From: Haplomitrium mnioides
Taxonomy: Eukaryota; Marchantiophyta; Haplomitriopsida; Calobryales
DNA length: 26,782 nucleotides
NCBI GenBank assembly: GCA_049999725.1
Contig: JBNGIS010017660.1
Location: 1-26,782 of the forward strand
Reading direction: 5' to 3'
This document shows positions 19,590-26,782 of this stretch, in pieces (position 1 is the stretch's first letter; every line of letters starts with the position of its first letter). Below the pieces are notes generated by a model. It was not told where the DNA came from. It searched no databases and worked only from the letters and a program-made list of their open reading frames with translations. The translations under genes and the position numbers were made by a program.

Positions 19590-20095
19590 GAGGCTACTTT
19601 GGGTGTGAAAACTTTGGGTGTGCCGACTTTGGGTCAACAACTTTGGGCCGTGATAACTTTGGGTTAGTGATTTCACATAAGCATACTTTGGGTTAGCAAC
19701 TTTGAGCGGCAACGACTTCAGGTTTGCAAAATTGGTTCATCAACTTTGAGTGTGACAATTTAATGTGTGCAGACTTTGGATCATTGACTTTAGTTCAGCA
19801 ACTTTGGGTGGTAGCAACTTCATGTCATTGACTTTGGGTGTGCTAACTTTTGATCATTGACTTTGGACGATAGCAACTTCATGTCATTGACTTTGGGTGT
19901 GCTAACTTTTGATCATTGACTTCGGACGATAGCAACTTCAAGTCATTCATTGAGTTTAGGTCAGCAAATTTGAGTCTGCTGACTTTAGGTGAGAAACCTT
20001 TGGGTTATGTACTCTTTGAGTGAGCAGACTCTAGGTCATAAACTTTTATTGAGCAATTTTAGGCCAACTAAACTTCGGGTCAACTCCCAATGAGA
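19590..20095 (+). repeat. ACTTTGGGT minisatellite
   Basis: ACTTTGGGTNNGCNA-like units of about 15-20 bp repeat more than 20 times with increasing divergence. Inside it a 59-bp higher-order unit beginning AGCAACTTCATGTCATTGAC is present at 19813 and 19872 almost unchanged, with a partial third copy at 19931. A plus-strand frame at its left end reads like a Gly/Leu-rich repeat, which I take to be a shadow of the minisatellite. Confidence 0.85.
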
Positions 20096-21167
20096 AGCTC
20101 TTTGAGGCAACAAGAGAGAAACATGTACTGTGTGCTCAATTTTCAACCAAAAATCCTCATATCTATTAGATTGCAATTGTTTTGACAAGCTCTTTCCAAC
20201 AAATTATAAGGACTAGATTCTATAGAAAATTGAGAGAGCATTGGAGGGTTGTTGGCTAGAGTTGACCAAAATTATTGTAGTATCTTAACCCATTCACTTT
20301 AGAATTTGAATGATAGGTTCTCCTTCAAATCAAATGACCTTAGACTCATTCAAAAGTCCTCTTTATGGCGATCCCAACATAGTTTATTTCATGAGATTTG
20401 GAGAAGAAATAAGGATTTGGTGGTGGGGAGAATGCAAGATGTCTTCGATTTTGGATGTAAGGGATTTGGTCAAAATTCACACCACAAAAGGATGAATTCT
20501 TCACCATTTGATGCATCTATGAATTTGTTGGAAGGGTCTTTTCAAGAAAAATTTAATGCTTTTATTTAGCTCAAATGATTTAAGAAAGTAAAACGTAGCA
20601 TCTGCCATACAAGGGCTATAAGTCCATACTCAATTATAAGAAGAAGCCAAAGAAAACCAATAAAATGATCAAATGAAGTGAGGGATTCTATCCAGTGAGA
20701 AGAGCCTGCTAGAAAGAAAGTGTCATTGACAAGAGAGGGTTGCTTGAAAGACAACATGCTCTTGGAAACTTAGCTCGACATATCCTATAGCTACAAAACA
20801 AAACTAATCTAAGTCAAGGAGAGCCACTATATGTAGATTTTAATTTCAACTGACACTTTGTCAAGAGGAGATATTGATGGACAACTTGCCCAGAAAGCTT
20901 GCATTCTGTATGTTTAGAGAGTGAGAGAGAATGCATCAAGCCTGATGCTCCATAAAGAGCTGCCAATCAAATGAATAGAAGAATAAGATCCTTTTATATG
21001 GTAAAAGAATCTTACCTTCTCATAGTGGGACTAAAACCCCAAGCTATGGTGCCTTATACTAGGCTTGCAAAATGGGCAACAGTGGGATTGTAGCCACAGC
21101 CAAAAGGTTTAGACATGTATTGCGAAGAGGGTGACTAATTTTAGAAAAGGGAAAAGACAAGAAGCAT
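20096..21167. other. Unassigned region with a small ORF
   Basis: Contains an 87-codon plus-strand ORF (20306-20569) and a 61-codon ORF overlapping it. I recognise neither. At 20862-20876 TCAAGAGGAGATAT precedes TGATGGACAA, which looks like a copia-type polypurine tract and LTR start, but no copia coding sequence is visible upstream. Confidence 0.3.
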
Positions 21168-21548
21168 CCGCTACTTTGAACCAAGAACCGTCTATCGAGT
21201 TCTTGTTTCACTTGGTAGTCAAAAATAATTTTTTTTTATTTGGTATTGAAAAATATCAATTTTACGTTTGTTGTTTTTTTTTCGTACAGAAAATCGTTTT
21301 TTTTAAATACAAATTGCGTATTTTACATTGAGATTATATTTGAAACATTTCTTTATATTAGACACCTTAGAAGACAAGCATTTTGGTTATTGAAATATTT
21401 TATTAAAACCTCACACTATTGTGAATACACTAAATTCATCAAAAATAAAATAAAGCATATATCTTTTTATGAAAAAAAATTACGAGCAAACGTGAATGTT
21501 TAGTTGAGTACGGACTTTGAACCACACTTTGAGTATCATAGCTATTAA

Positions 21549-21935
21549 ATCCTATGCAAGCATAGACTCCAAACTAGAACCCTTAAGTCTATGTACGCAT
21601 GGACTCTGAATGAGAATCTTAAAGTCTATATGGGCTTAGACTCTGAACAAGAACAATAAAGCTATGCATGCATTGACTTTGAACAAGAATCCTAANNNNN
21701 NNNNNAGAACCCTTTGGCTTATGCGTGCATGAACTCTTAACAATTACCTTAAAGCTTATGTGCGCATAGACTCCGAACGAGAACTAGAAAGCTTATGTGC
21801 GTATAGAATCTAAGCAAGAACGTAAAGCCTGAGGAGCAAAAGATTATAAGAGTTCATGTGCGCTTGGACTCCAAGCCCATGTGCACATAGACTCCAACCC
21901 CATGTGCACATGGACTCCAAGCCTATGTCCACAAG
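21549..21935 (+). repeat. Palindromic tandem array, ~37-bp then 23-bp units
   Basis: Units start at 21552, 21589, 21626 and 21662 (37, 37, 36 bp) with CTATGCAAGCATAGACTCC-like cores. After the N gap they continue, and they end with 23-bp units at 21876, 21899 and 21922 (CCCATGTGCACATGGACTCC type). Most cores are near-perfect palindromes. Confidence 0.8.
21696..21705. other. Assembly gap (10 N)
   Basis: Ten N inside the palindromic array, which suggests that repeat copies were collapsed or unresolved here. Confidence 1.
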
Positions 21936-22104
21936 GACTCCAAACCATTCTTAGATTAGCAATTAACTCCAAACCATTCTTAGACTAACAATTGGCTCAA
22001 ACAATTCTTTTGCGCACCAAATTGAATCGTGATGAAATGACTTGAAATGGATGGAGAGTGCAACAAGTTGAAACTTTGGCAAATAAAACTTTGTAATAAA
22101 ATAC

Positions 22105-22110
22105 TTTATT
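22105..22110 (-). terminator. Polyadenylation signal AATAAA
   Basis: AATAAA on the minus strand, 28 bases after the last stop codon (22138-22140) of the ParB-methyltransferase pseudogene. The position is typical for a plant transcript. Confidence 0.6.
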
Positions 22111-22137
22111 AATAGCACAATTTGTTCAAACAGATGC

Positions 22138-22732
22138 TCAAGCTCTATCCTCCTCAAGAGGAATGGTCTCATCCAAATCCAAAGGTTGAGCATCTATAGC
22201 CACTAGAGAGTCCTAGAGAGACTTTCCAATCCTAGATATTGCAACAGAGTCACCAGTAGCACCTGTAGTACCAAGAGGAAAAAGTTCCTTGTTGTATGCA
22301 TAAACTATTTGTAACTCAATCACATCAGACGGCAAGGAAGCCATTGTCAAAACCCTCTGAAGAATGTAGATAGATTGACGTCTATCACATTCTACCACGA
22401 TGCAGTTTTGCATCATCTTTAAACCATAGACAAGGCGTGTGCTAGACCTAGAGCAAAGATCTAGGATCCAATCCTGCTGTGTTGACAAATAGTCGATGAA
22501 AAAATTATAAAGAGCTTGCAGCTTCTGATAAACATTGATAGGAGAATCATCTTTTGGATGTTTAAGTTTGGCGGAAACTACAGAACAACTAAAAACACTA
22601 TGCATGATTTGCTAGAGAAGTCCATTCAAAGGAGCAGGCTGCAAACTAAAAAGCCTCATGCTCCTCTTCACTTCTTTTGTCCAATAGCCCACAGTCCAAT
22701 ACTGTCCAGAATGATGAATGTTGCTTTCATCC
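22138..22732 (-). pseudogene. Exon 4: methyltransferase SAM-binding end
   Basis: Preceded by a T-rich tract and AG (22734-22733). It encodes SGQYWTVGYWTKEVKRSM near the start. The SAM motif follows at 22432-22473: D-W-I-L-D-L-C-S-R-S-S-T-R-L, where beta-class enzymes have D-x-F-x-G-S/T-G-T-G. Three Gly have become Arg or Ser, all explicable by G-to-A. N-C-I-V-V-E-C-D follows, the usual end of motif II. The tail is acidic (D-L-D-E-T-I-P-L-E-E-D). Stops occur just upstream of MHSVF (about 22612), at 22213 and at the end, 22138. Confidence 0.75.
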
Positions 22733-22829
22733 CTATTAAAAGAAAAACAAACAAATCAAACATTGCAACCAAAATGCAAGAAAAGTAAAAACAAGAAACC
22801 AAAAACCAATAAATCAAAGAACAACTTAC
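22733..22829 (-). other. Intron 3 (97 bp) with intact GT-AG
   Basis: The donor GTAAGTTG and the acceptor TTTTAATAG follow plant consensus. The interior is T-rich. Removal restores a Trp codon split after its second base. Confidence 0.75.
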
Positions 22830-23389
22830 CAAATGTCGGGGTCGATTTTAGAGCAGACTTCCGAAAGGGCATTCTCGACAATGCCAAATTTCGGCGATGA
22901 ATGTATAATAACAAAAGACCAGAAATCCGACGTTGTAGTTGCCGCAATAGATGAAACCATGTCAAAAATGTCATCGTTTGAAAAGGGTTCAGAATCATCA
23001 TGCTTACATTCCTTAAGGTTGCAACCGTAAGGAATATCAACAATAGCCAAAGTAAAACACCTAGGTTTCATAAGGCCCTTCAACTATTAAGCATTGGCCT
23101 CCCCGTGGACTTGGTAAAATACCACGTTGAGACCATCCACAAAAGACATTAAATCTTCTTCCTCGTCTCTCACAACTCCTTTAGTTGTAAGAGATGTAGC
23201 ATCGCTTTGATGCGGCCTTGCTTTCCACTCTCTAGCCTTTTGGCATTATAGAAGAAAAGTTGGAGGATATGAAACTAAGGTGGGAGCCTGGTCTTGATCT
23301 TCAAGGGCTTCTTCGACCCCTGATTTTTTTTGACCTTTTGCAATTATTGTCAAATTTTTAGTCAGCTGCTGTTTGAAAGTTTTGTCCCC
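22830..23389 (-). pseudogene. Exon 3: methyltransferase catalytic motif
   Basis: The donor is a consensus GTAAGT at 22829. The exon carries A-I-V-D-I-P-Y-G-C-N-L (23015-23047), an amino-methyltransferase motif IV (D-P-P-Y-G type, second position Ile here), and F-W-S-F-V-I-I-H. Upstream is REWKARPH and a D-E-E-E-D-L segment. Two adjacent stops (TAA TAG, near 23090) and one earlier stop break it. For the frame to join exon 2 the acceptor must end at 23390, where the dinucleotide is AA rather than AG. Confidence 0.75.
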
Positions 23390-23949
23390 TTGCACAAAAA
23401 AATAAAAAACATTATAGAGAGACCAAAAAAATTATATGATAGAGAGGGACACTGAATTTCATGTGCGCATGGACTTTGCAGTCCAATGGTGTAGGGATAG
23501 CAAAGTCCATGTGCGCATGGACTTCGCATTACCTACGCGTAGGGACTTTCAAGTCCATGCTCCAATGGACTTATTATTACCTGCGCGTAGGAGCTTTCAA
23601 GTCAATGCTCACATGGACATCAAAGTCCAGACACGTAGGGACTTCGCATTACTTGCGCGCTTGGACTACAAAGTCCTTTCACGCTTGGACTTTAAAAGTC
23701 CAAACGCGCTTGGACTGCGAAGTCCATGCGTGCATGGACTTAAAAGTCTAGGCATGTACGGACTTAAAAGTCTAAGCACATACGGACATCCAAGTCCATG
23801 CGCACATGGACTTTGCAATCCCTCCAAGCATGGACTTTGCAGTCTCTACACACATGGACCTTAAACCTTTTTTTGAAAACAAAGGACAATTTACAATAAA
23901 TTTGATGCAACTCCACAGAAATGAAAGTGGTGTAAAAAGAATAACTTAC
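23390..23949 (-). other. Intron 2 (560 bp), mostly a palindromic array
   Basis: The donor GTAAGTTA at 23949 is intact and the acceptor region is T-rich, ending TGCAAG. A 24-bp tandem array (23459-23867) fills 73% of the intron. Confidence 0.7.
23459..23867 (+). repeat. 24-bp palindromic tandem array, 17 units
   Basis: Units begin at 23459 and recur every 24 bases, with one 25-base unit at 23675, to 23867. The typical unit is CCATGTGCGCATGGACTT plus a variable hexamer such as TGCAGT or AAAAGT. Many cores are self-complementary, including CCTACGCGTAGG in the unit at 23531. Because 24 is divisible by 3, the plus strand carries an open frame (23436-23864) of octapeptide repeats. I treat that frame as incidental. 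Confidence 0.92.
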
Positions 23950-24708
23950 CAAAAGCTTCTCAAAACTTGAATAGAATGTAACCATCTTGGACACCTCAGT
24001 GTGGAGAGGGTACTCCTCTCTTGCCTCCTCCCAAGTGTTGCAGTAGACCTCTAAACAAAACCTTTTCACCATAACTGCCAAAACTTTATGTCTCTCCACC
24101 TTCCGAGATATCTTGCCTATTGAAAGCTCTCCGGCTTCCACTCGCTTCAAAACTAAAATCTTCACCTCATCAAGAAGACCCTAAAGGGACCTCTAAGACA
24201 TCCACTTCATATCCTCCATTCTCAACGATTCTTTAGCCTTTGGCTTCTGACCTTTGACTGTGTTCTTCTCCCACATCGAGAAAATGCTTTGTTGTAGATG
24301 CCAGAGCTCCTCACTTCTGAATGCGAGCTGGAACCACTTGTCCTTAGAAGTTACCATCTTCTTAAGAGCTAACTTGGTCTTTATCTTCAAGGTTTCTAGC
24401 ACCAACTTCCTTTTCAATTTTTAAAATGACACCATCCCACTCTCCAAAAATCTCTGATGCCAATATTTGACCTTTTGAATAGAGGTCATTTCCAGCATGT
24501 ATCTTTGGTCATAATTGTCATCACTAGCAAAAATGTGGGCCTTTGTTGGTGTAAAGCCCACATAGATATAACAATTGTAGAGCGATAATGTTGGGTTCTT
24601 TGCTCCATATTTCATGATTAAGAGTTGTCTTGCTACAGCACTATGAATGCCTCCCGCAATCTCATAATGACACTTGTCAAGGTTCCTAATGTCAAACTCT
24701 GACTTGTC
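23950..24708 (-). pseudogene. Exon 2: ParB-like domain and linker
   Basis: Preceded by AG at 24710-24709. The frame stays open in one phase over 253 codons apart from stops at 24421, 24193, 24181 and nearby. It begins F-D-I-R-N-L-D-K-C, then Y-E-I-A-G-G-I-H-S-A-V-A-R-Q (24624-24666), which fits the ParB/sulfiredoxin nucleotide-binding box G-x-H-R-x-x-A. Then come L-Y-N-C-Y-I-Y-V-G-F and an M-T-S-I-Q-K-V helix. The C-terminal half is charged and helical (KWFQLAFRSEELWHLQQSIF). It ends FEKLL at a consensus donor. Confidence 0.7.
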
Positions 24709-24942
24709 CTTCCGAAGTCCATGTGAGCAAGGACGAAGGGAGTCCAAGCACAAAAAGAACATGTGTCTCCATGCATGAATGGACTTGAGAGTCTAGTCGC
24801 GCTTGGATGATGGGAGTCCATGCTCACATGGACTCCGAAGTCCATGTGCACATGGACCCCAGGTCTCCATGGTTGTATGGACTCCCTGCGAGATACGACT
24901 TAGTAAAAAGAGAAACAAAAGAAAAAAGATTTCAGAATTCAT
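24709..24942 (-). other. Intron 1 (234 bp) with palindromic units and mutated donor
   Basis: Exon 1 in phase ends GGCAAG at 24943, followed by ATGAATTC where GTGAATTC would be a donor, so the GT has apparently become AT. The acceptor CGGAAG is intact. About six degenerate palindromic units (24715-24890, for example CCATGTGCACATGG at 24840-24853) fill most of it. Confidence 0.6.
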
Positions 24943-25301
24943 CTTGCCATCTTCTATTGCGCCTTGAAGATGCTTCGCAAAAATGTCCCTCTCCTTATAC
25001 TCGAAAAAATCAAATCATTTTTGATTTGCACAATAAAGGGTAATTGAATCTTGGGACTGCACAAGCAGCTCAATGTTGGCTTTCTTTCCCTCTCAGATCA
25101 TGGTAATTTGGACTAGTAGACCCAAATTGAAATTTTCACCTTCACCGGCAAAAAGGTAAAGATGTTGATCGGGTCTTTCAAAGAACAGTAATTTACTAAA
25201 CATTGCTACTTGAGTTTTTCAGGCTCTTGAGCATTGACAACATCTGAATACCTATATGGCTTTGGTTGAGGAGGGCGGGAAGCAATTCCTTGAGATGCCA
25301 T
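24943..25301 (-). pseudogene. Exon 1: N-terminus of ParB-methyltransferase pseudogene
   Basis: The ATG at 25301-25299 opens M-A-S-Q-G-I, followed by a Pro-rich stretch and YRYSDVV, to a stop at 25206. After a one-base shift the sequence continues with YLFAGEGENFNLG, KKANIELLVQS and FEYKERDIFAKHLQGAIEDGK. It ends in phase with exon 2. The ATG is preferred over upstream codons because a TATA box and untranslated-like sequence lie upstream. Function of this region is unknown. Confidence 0.65.
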
Positions 25302-25413
25302 TCTAAAGGTTGGAAATGGCAAAAAACTAAAGAAATGCAGAAACAACAATAACCAAAAAACAAAAACCAAAAACTGAACTCGCGACAATGGAAAGAAACT
25401 TTCTATTGGCGCT

Positions 25414-25422
25414 TATTTTATA
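25414..25422 (-). promoter_or_regulatory. TATA box of the ParB-methyltransferase pseudogene
   Basis: TATAAAATA on the minus strand, 113 bases upstream of the ATG at 25301. This implies a 5' untranslated region of roughly 80 bases, T-rich as is common in plants. Confidence 0.55.
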
Positions 25423-25690
25423 GCTAAATTTCAAAAAATGCTTTTTCTCGCCAAAAAATGATTCACGGAGCTCTTGATACATAGGTTCGCCTAGTGTAAA
25501 AAAAAAGTTAGTATATAAAACATTGCTTGTTTTCATCTTTCCAATTTCTTTTTTTAATTTTCTTCACAAAAAGCTCCAAATTTTGTCGTTTTGCAAAATA
25601 AACGATAAAAACACATCTTTTAGGTGTGGTGTAAAAGGTTCATAATATTTGTTAAAATAATTCCTTGAAGTACTTGATTTTTAGAAAGCC
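25423..25690. other. Upstream region without gene
   Basis: AT-rich sequence between the TATA box and the transposase-like repeat. No ORF or repeat was recognised. Confidence 0.4.
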
Positions 25691-26150
25691 TTTTCAATGG
25701 CTGGAGTTTTTAAAGGCAAGAAGAGGTTAGAGTTTCAAGATTCATCTTTATAAAAAAGTGTTACTTTTGATATACATGTTGAGATTTGTTCAAATGCTAA
25801 ATTTTGGGAGGTAAGCGATGGAGTACCAAAAGCATCAAGTGTGATGGCAAGTATATTGGGGAAAAAGATGACTTCTATTGAATCATATAGCTTGCCAGAA
25901 AGATCGATAAAGTGAACTCCATGCGCGCATAGGATCAAAGACTCAACCCTATGCGCGCATAGGGTCAATGAGTGAATCCAATGCACACAAAGGATTAACG
26001 ACTGAACAACTTGCATGGAAAGGATCAAGGAGGGAACTCAGTGCTTGTAGAGAATTAAAGAAACAATCTTCATCCAACATAAGATCTTTGTTGCCCTTCA
26101 AGTGGTCAAATTTGAATCTTTCTTCTAAGTATTCCAAAATATATGAAAAA
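25691..26150 (+). pseudogene. Second copy of the transposase-like gene 5' part
   Basis: This aligns in order with 6191-6640: TTTTCAATGG and the ATG (25697) encoding M-A-G-V-F-K, then AAAAGTGTTACTTTTG, CATCAAGTGTGAT and the 30-bp array. Stops are present in the first frame (after FQDSSL). Similarity ends just before the E repeat, where the 6197 copy continues into the Ser/Asp-rich coding part. I infer that E interrupts this copy. Confidence 0.75.
25911..26060 (+). repeat. Five 30-bp units, second decapeptide array
   Basis: Units start at 25911, 25941, 25971, 26001 and 26031, exactly 30 bp apart. The first two contain the perfect palindrome ATGCGCGCAT. They match the register and sequence of 6413-6592. 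Confidence 0.85.
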
Positions 26151-26166
26151 AAAAGTTCAACAACAG

Positions 26167-26782
26167 CCGCTACTTTGAACCAAAAACCGCTACTGAGTTC
26201 CTGTTTCACTTGGCAGTCGAAATTTTTTTTTCAAAGATTTGTCATTCAAAAATATCAAATTTAAGACTAAAATCTTCTTTTCGAAAAAAAATGTTTTTTA
26301 TGAACAAAAAATGCATATTTTCTATTTAGATTATATTTCTAATATTTATTTTAGAAAGAAAACTTAAAAAACAAACATTTTGGTTATTCAAATATTTTGA
26401 AAAAACTTGACACTATTGTGAATAAATTAAATTCATCAAAAAGAAAATAAAACATATATCTTTCGGTAGAAAAAAACTACGGGAAAACATAAATGTCCAT
26501 TCGGGTAAGGACTTTAAACCTGACTTTGAACATCGTAGCCAACAAAGTCTATGCAAACATAGACTCCAAACCAGAACCACAAATCCTATGCACGCATAGA
26601 CTCCGAACAAGAATCCTAAATCCTCTACGTGCTTAGACTCTGAACAAGAACAACAAAGCCATCCATGCATGGACTTTCAACTAGAATCCTAGAGCCAAAA
26701 CACGCCAAGCATCTAAAGAAGAACCCTGCAGCCTATGCAAGCATAGATATTGATATAGAACCCTTTGACCAACGGGTGCAGG
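26167..26782 (+). repeat. Dispersed repeat E (copy 3), truncated by window end
   Basis: Starts CCGCTACTTTGAACC and is collinear with copy 2 (21168 onward) through the AT-rich part and into the ~37-bp palindromic array (units at 26549, 26586, 26625 and about 26664). It has the same orientation as copy 2 and lies about 5.0 kb from it. Confidence 0.8.

Larger units (their letters stand above)
21168..21960 (+). repeat. Dispersed repeat E (copy 2)
   Basis: Starts CCGCTACTTTGAACC, unrelated to its left flank. Then come about 370 bp of T/A-rich sequence that aligns along its length with 26167-26540: TTGGTTATT, CACTATTGTGAATA, AAATTCATCAAAAA and others occur in the same order. Next comes a palindromic array. 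It lies directly beside the 3' end of the ParB-methyltransferase pseudogene. No protein-coding potential was recognised. Confidence 0.8.
22138..25301 (-). pseudogene. Four-exon ParB-like / amino DNA methyltransferase gene, decayed
   Basis: Assembled from four exons on the minus strand: 25301-24943, 24708-23950, 23389-22830 and 22732-22138. Reading phase agrees at the junctions (the intron 3 acceptor and donor join a split Trp codon). The predicted product is about 755 residues: an N-terminal region, a ParB/sulfiredoxin-like domain, a helical linker, then a methyltransferase in the beta-class order, D-x-P-Y-G catalytic motif first and SAM-binding motif I last. ParB plus amino-methyltransferase fusions are familiar from phages and prophages. 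Finding one with plant introns, TATA box and poly(A) signal suggests an old transfer, or carriage by a mobile element. Eight or more stops and one frameshift make it a pseudogene. Whether intact relatives act on DNA is unknown. Confidence 0.75.

Noticed and set aside
19505-19696. Possible pentapeptide-repeat protein
   Set aside because: The Gly/Leu/Phe-rich repeat is a translation of the ACTTTGGGT minisatellite with stops soon after. No start context or second conserved copy.
20862-20890. Copia polypurine tract and LTR start
   Set aside because: The motif is suggestive, but no copia reverse transcriptase or integrase is visible next to it, so it is only mentioned in the region description.
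23436-23864. 142-codon plus-strand frame with octapeptide repeats
   Set aside because: It lies wholly inside an intron array of 24-bp units on the strand opposite the gene. The frame follows from the period.
23459-23867. CRISPR-like array
   Set aside because: Units are contiguous palindromic repeats without unique spacers of constant length. There are no cas genes and the setting is a eukaryotic intron.
22105-25422. Bacterial or phage contamination as source of the ParB-methyltransferase
   Set aside because: The gene has phase-consistent introns, a TATA box, a poly(A) signal and is embedded in plant-type repeats that also occur elsewhere in the window.

Overview
The window looks like a repeat-dense piece of a large land-plant nuclear genome. 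A gymnosperm or fern is my guess, but the sequence does not settle it. I find no intact gene. Everything recognisable is decayed transposon coding sequence, one decayed intron-bearing gene, and several tandem or palindromic repeat families. Two 10-N assembly gaps lie at 1971-1980 and 21696-21705. The plant reading rests on four things: several Ty3/gypsy lineages including a chromodomain element, GT-AG introns with T-rich acceptors, a TATA box and AATAAA signal around the intron-bearing gene, and nested insertions.

Layout, left to right. (1) 1-100 is an inverted end of a dispersed AT-rich repeat, here called E. It abuts a gag-protease remnant of a Ty3/gypsy element (101-1177). (2) 2059-3430 is GC-rich DNA built from degenerate 40-bp, 48-bp and 114-160-bp tandem units, followed by LTR/leader-like DNA and an unassigned coding-like remnant to about 5130. 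(3) 5130-6125 on the minus strand is the 3' end of a chromovirus: integrase C-terminus, chromodomain, polypurine tract and a putative LTR with two perfect heat-shock-element matches. (4) 6197-8079 and 16440-17310 on the plus strand are two parts of one decayed transposase-like gene. (5) Between them, on the minus strand (about 8100-16440), lies a Ty3/gypsy element in the order gag, protease, C5-cytosine DNA methyltransferase, reverse transcriptase, RNase H, integrase, PHD finger. (6) 17579-18949 is a plus-strand Ty3/gypsy integrase remnant with a 3' minisatellite (19590-20095). (7) 21168-21960 is a second copy of E. (8) 22105-25422 on the minus strand is a four-exon pseudogene. It encodes a ParB-like domain followed by a beta-class amino (N4-C or N6-A type) DNA methyltransferase. 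Two of its introns are filled with short palindromic repeats. (9) 25691-26150 is a second copy of the 5' part of the transposase-like gene, interrupted at about 26167 by a third copy of E that runs off the window.

The most interesting content is two unrelated classes of DNA methyltransferase in one 27-kb stretch. One is fused into a retrotransposon polyprotein that also ends in a chromatin-reader (PHD) finger. The other is a phage-like ParB-methyltransferase with plant gene structure. Both are dead by point mutations that look largely like C-to-T / G-to-A changes: Cys to Tyr, Trp or Gln to stop, Asp to Asn, and damaged splice sites. That pattern is expected of heavily methylated DNA. A further theme is a short palindromic core (variants of CCATGTGCGCATGG) found in tandem at 23-, 24-, 30- and 37-bp periods inside otherwise unrelated sequences.
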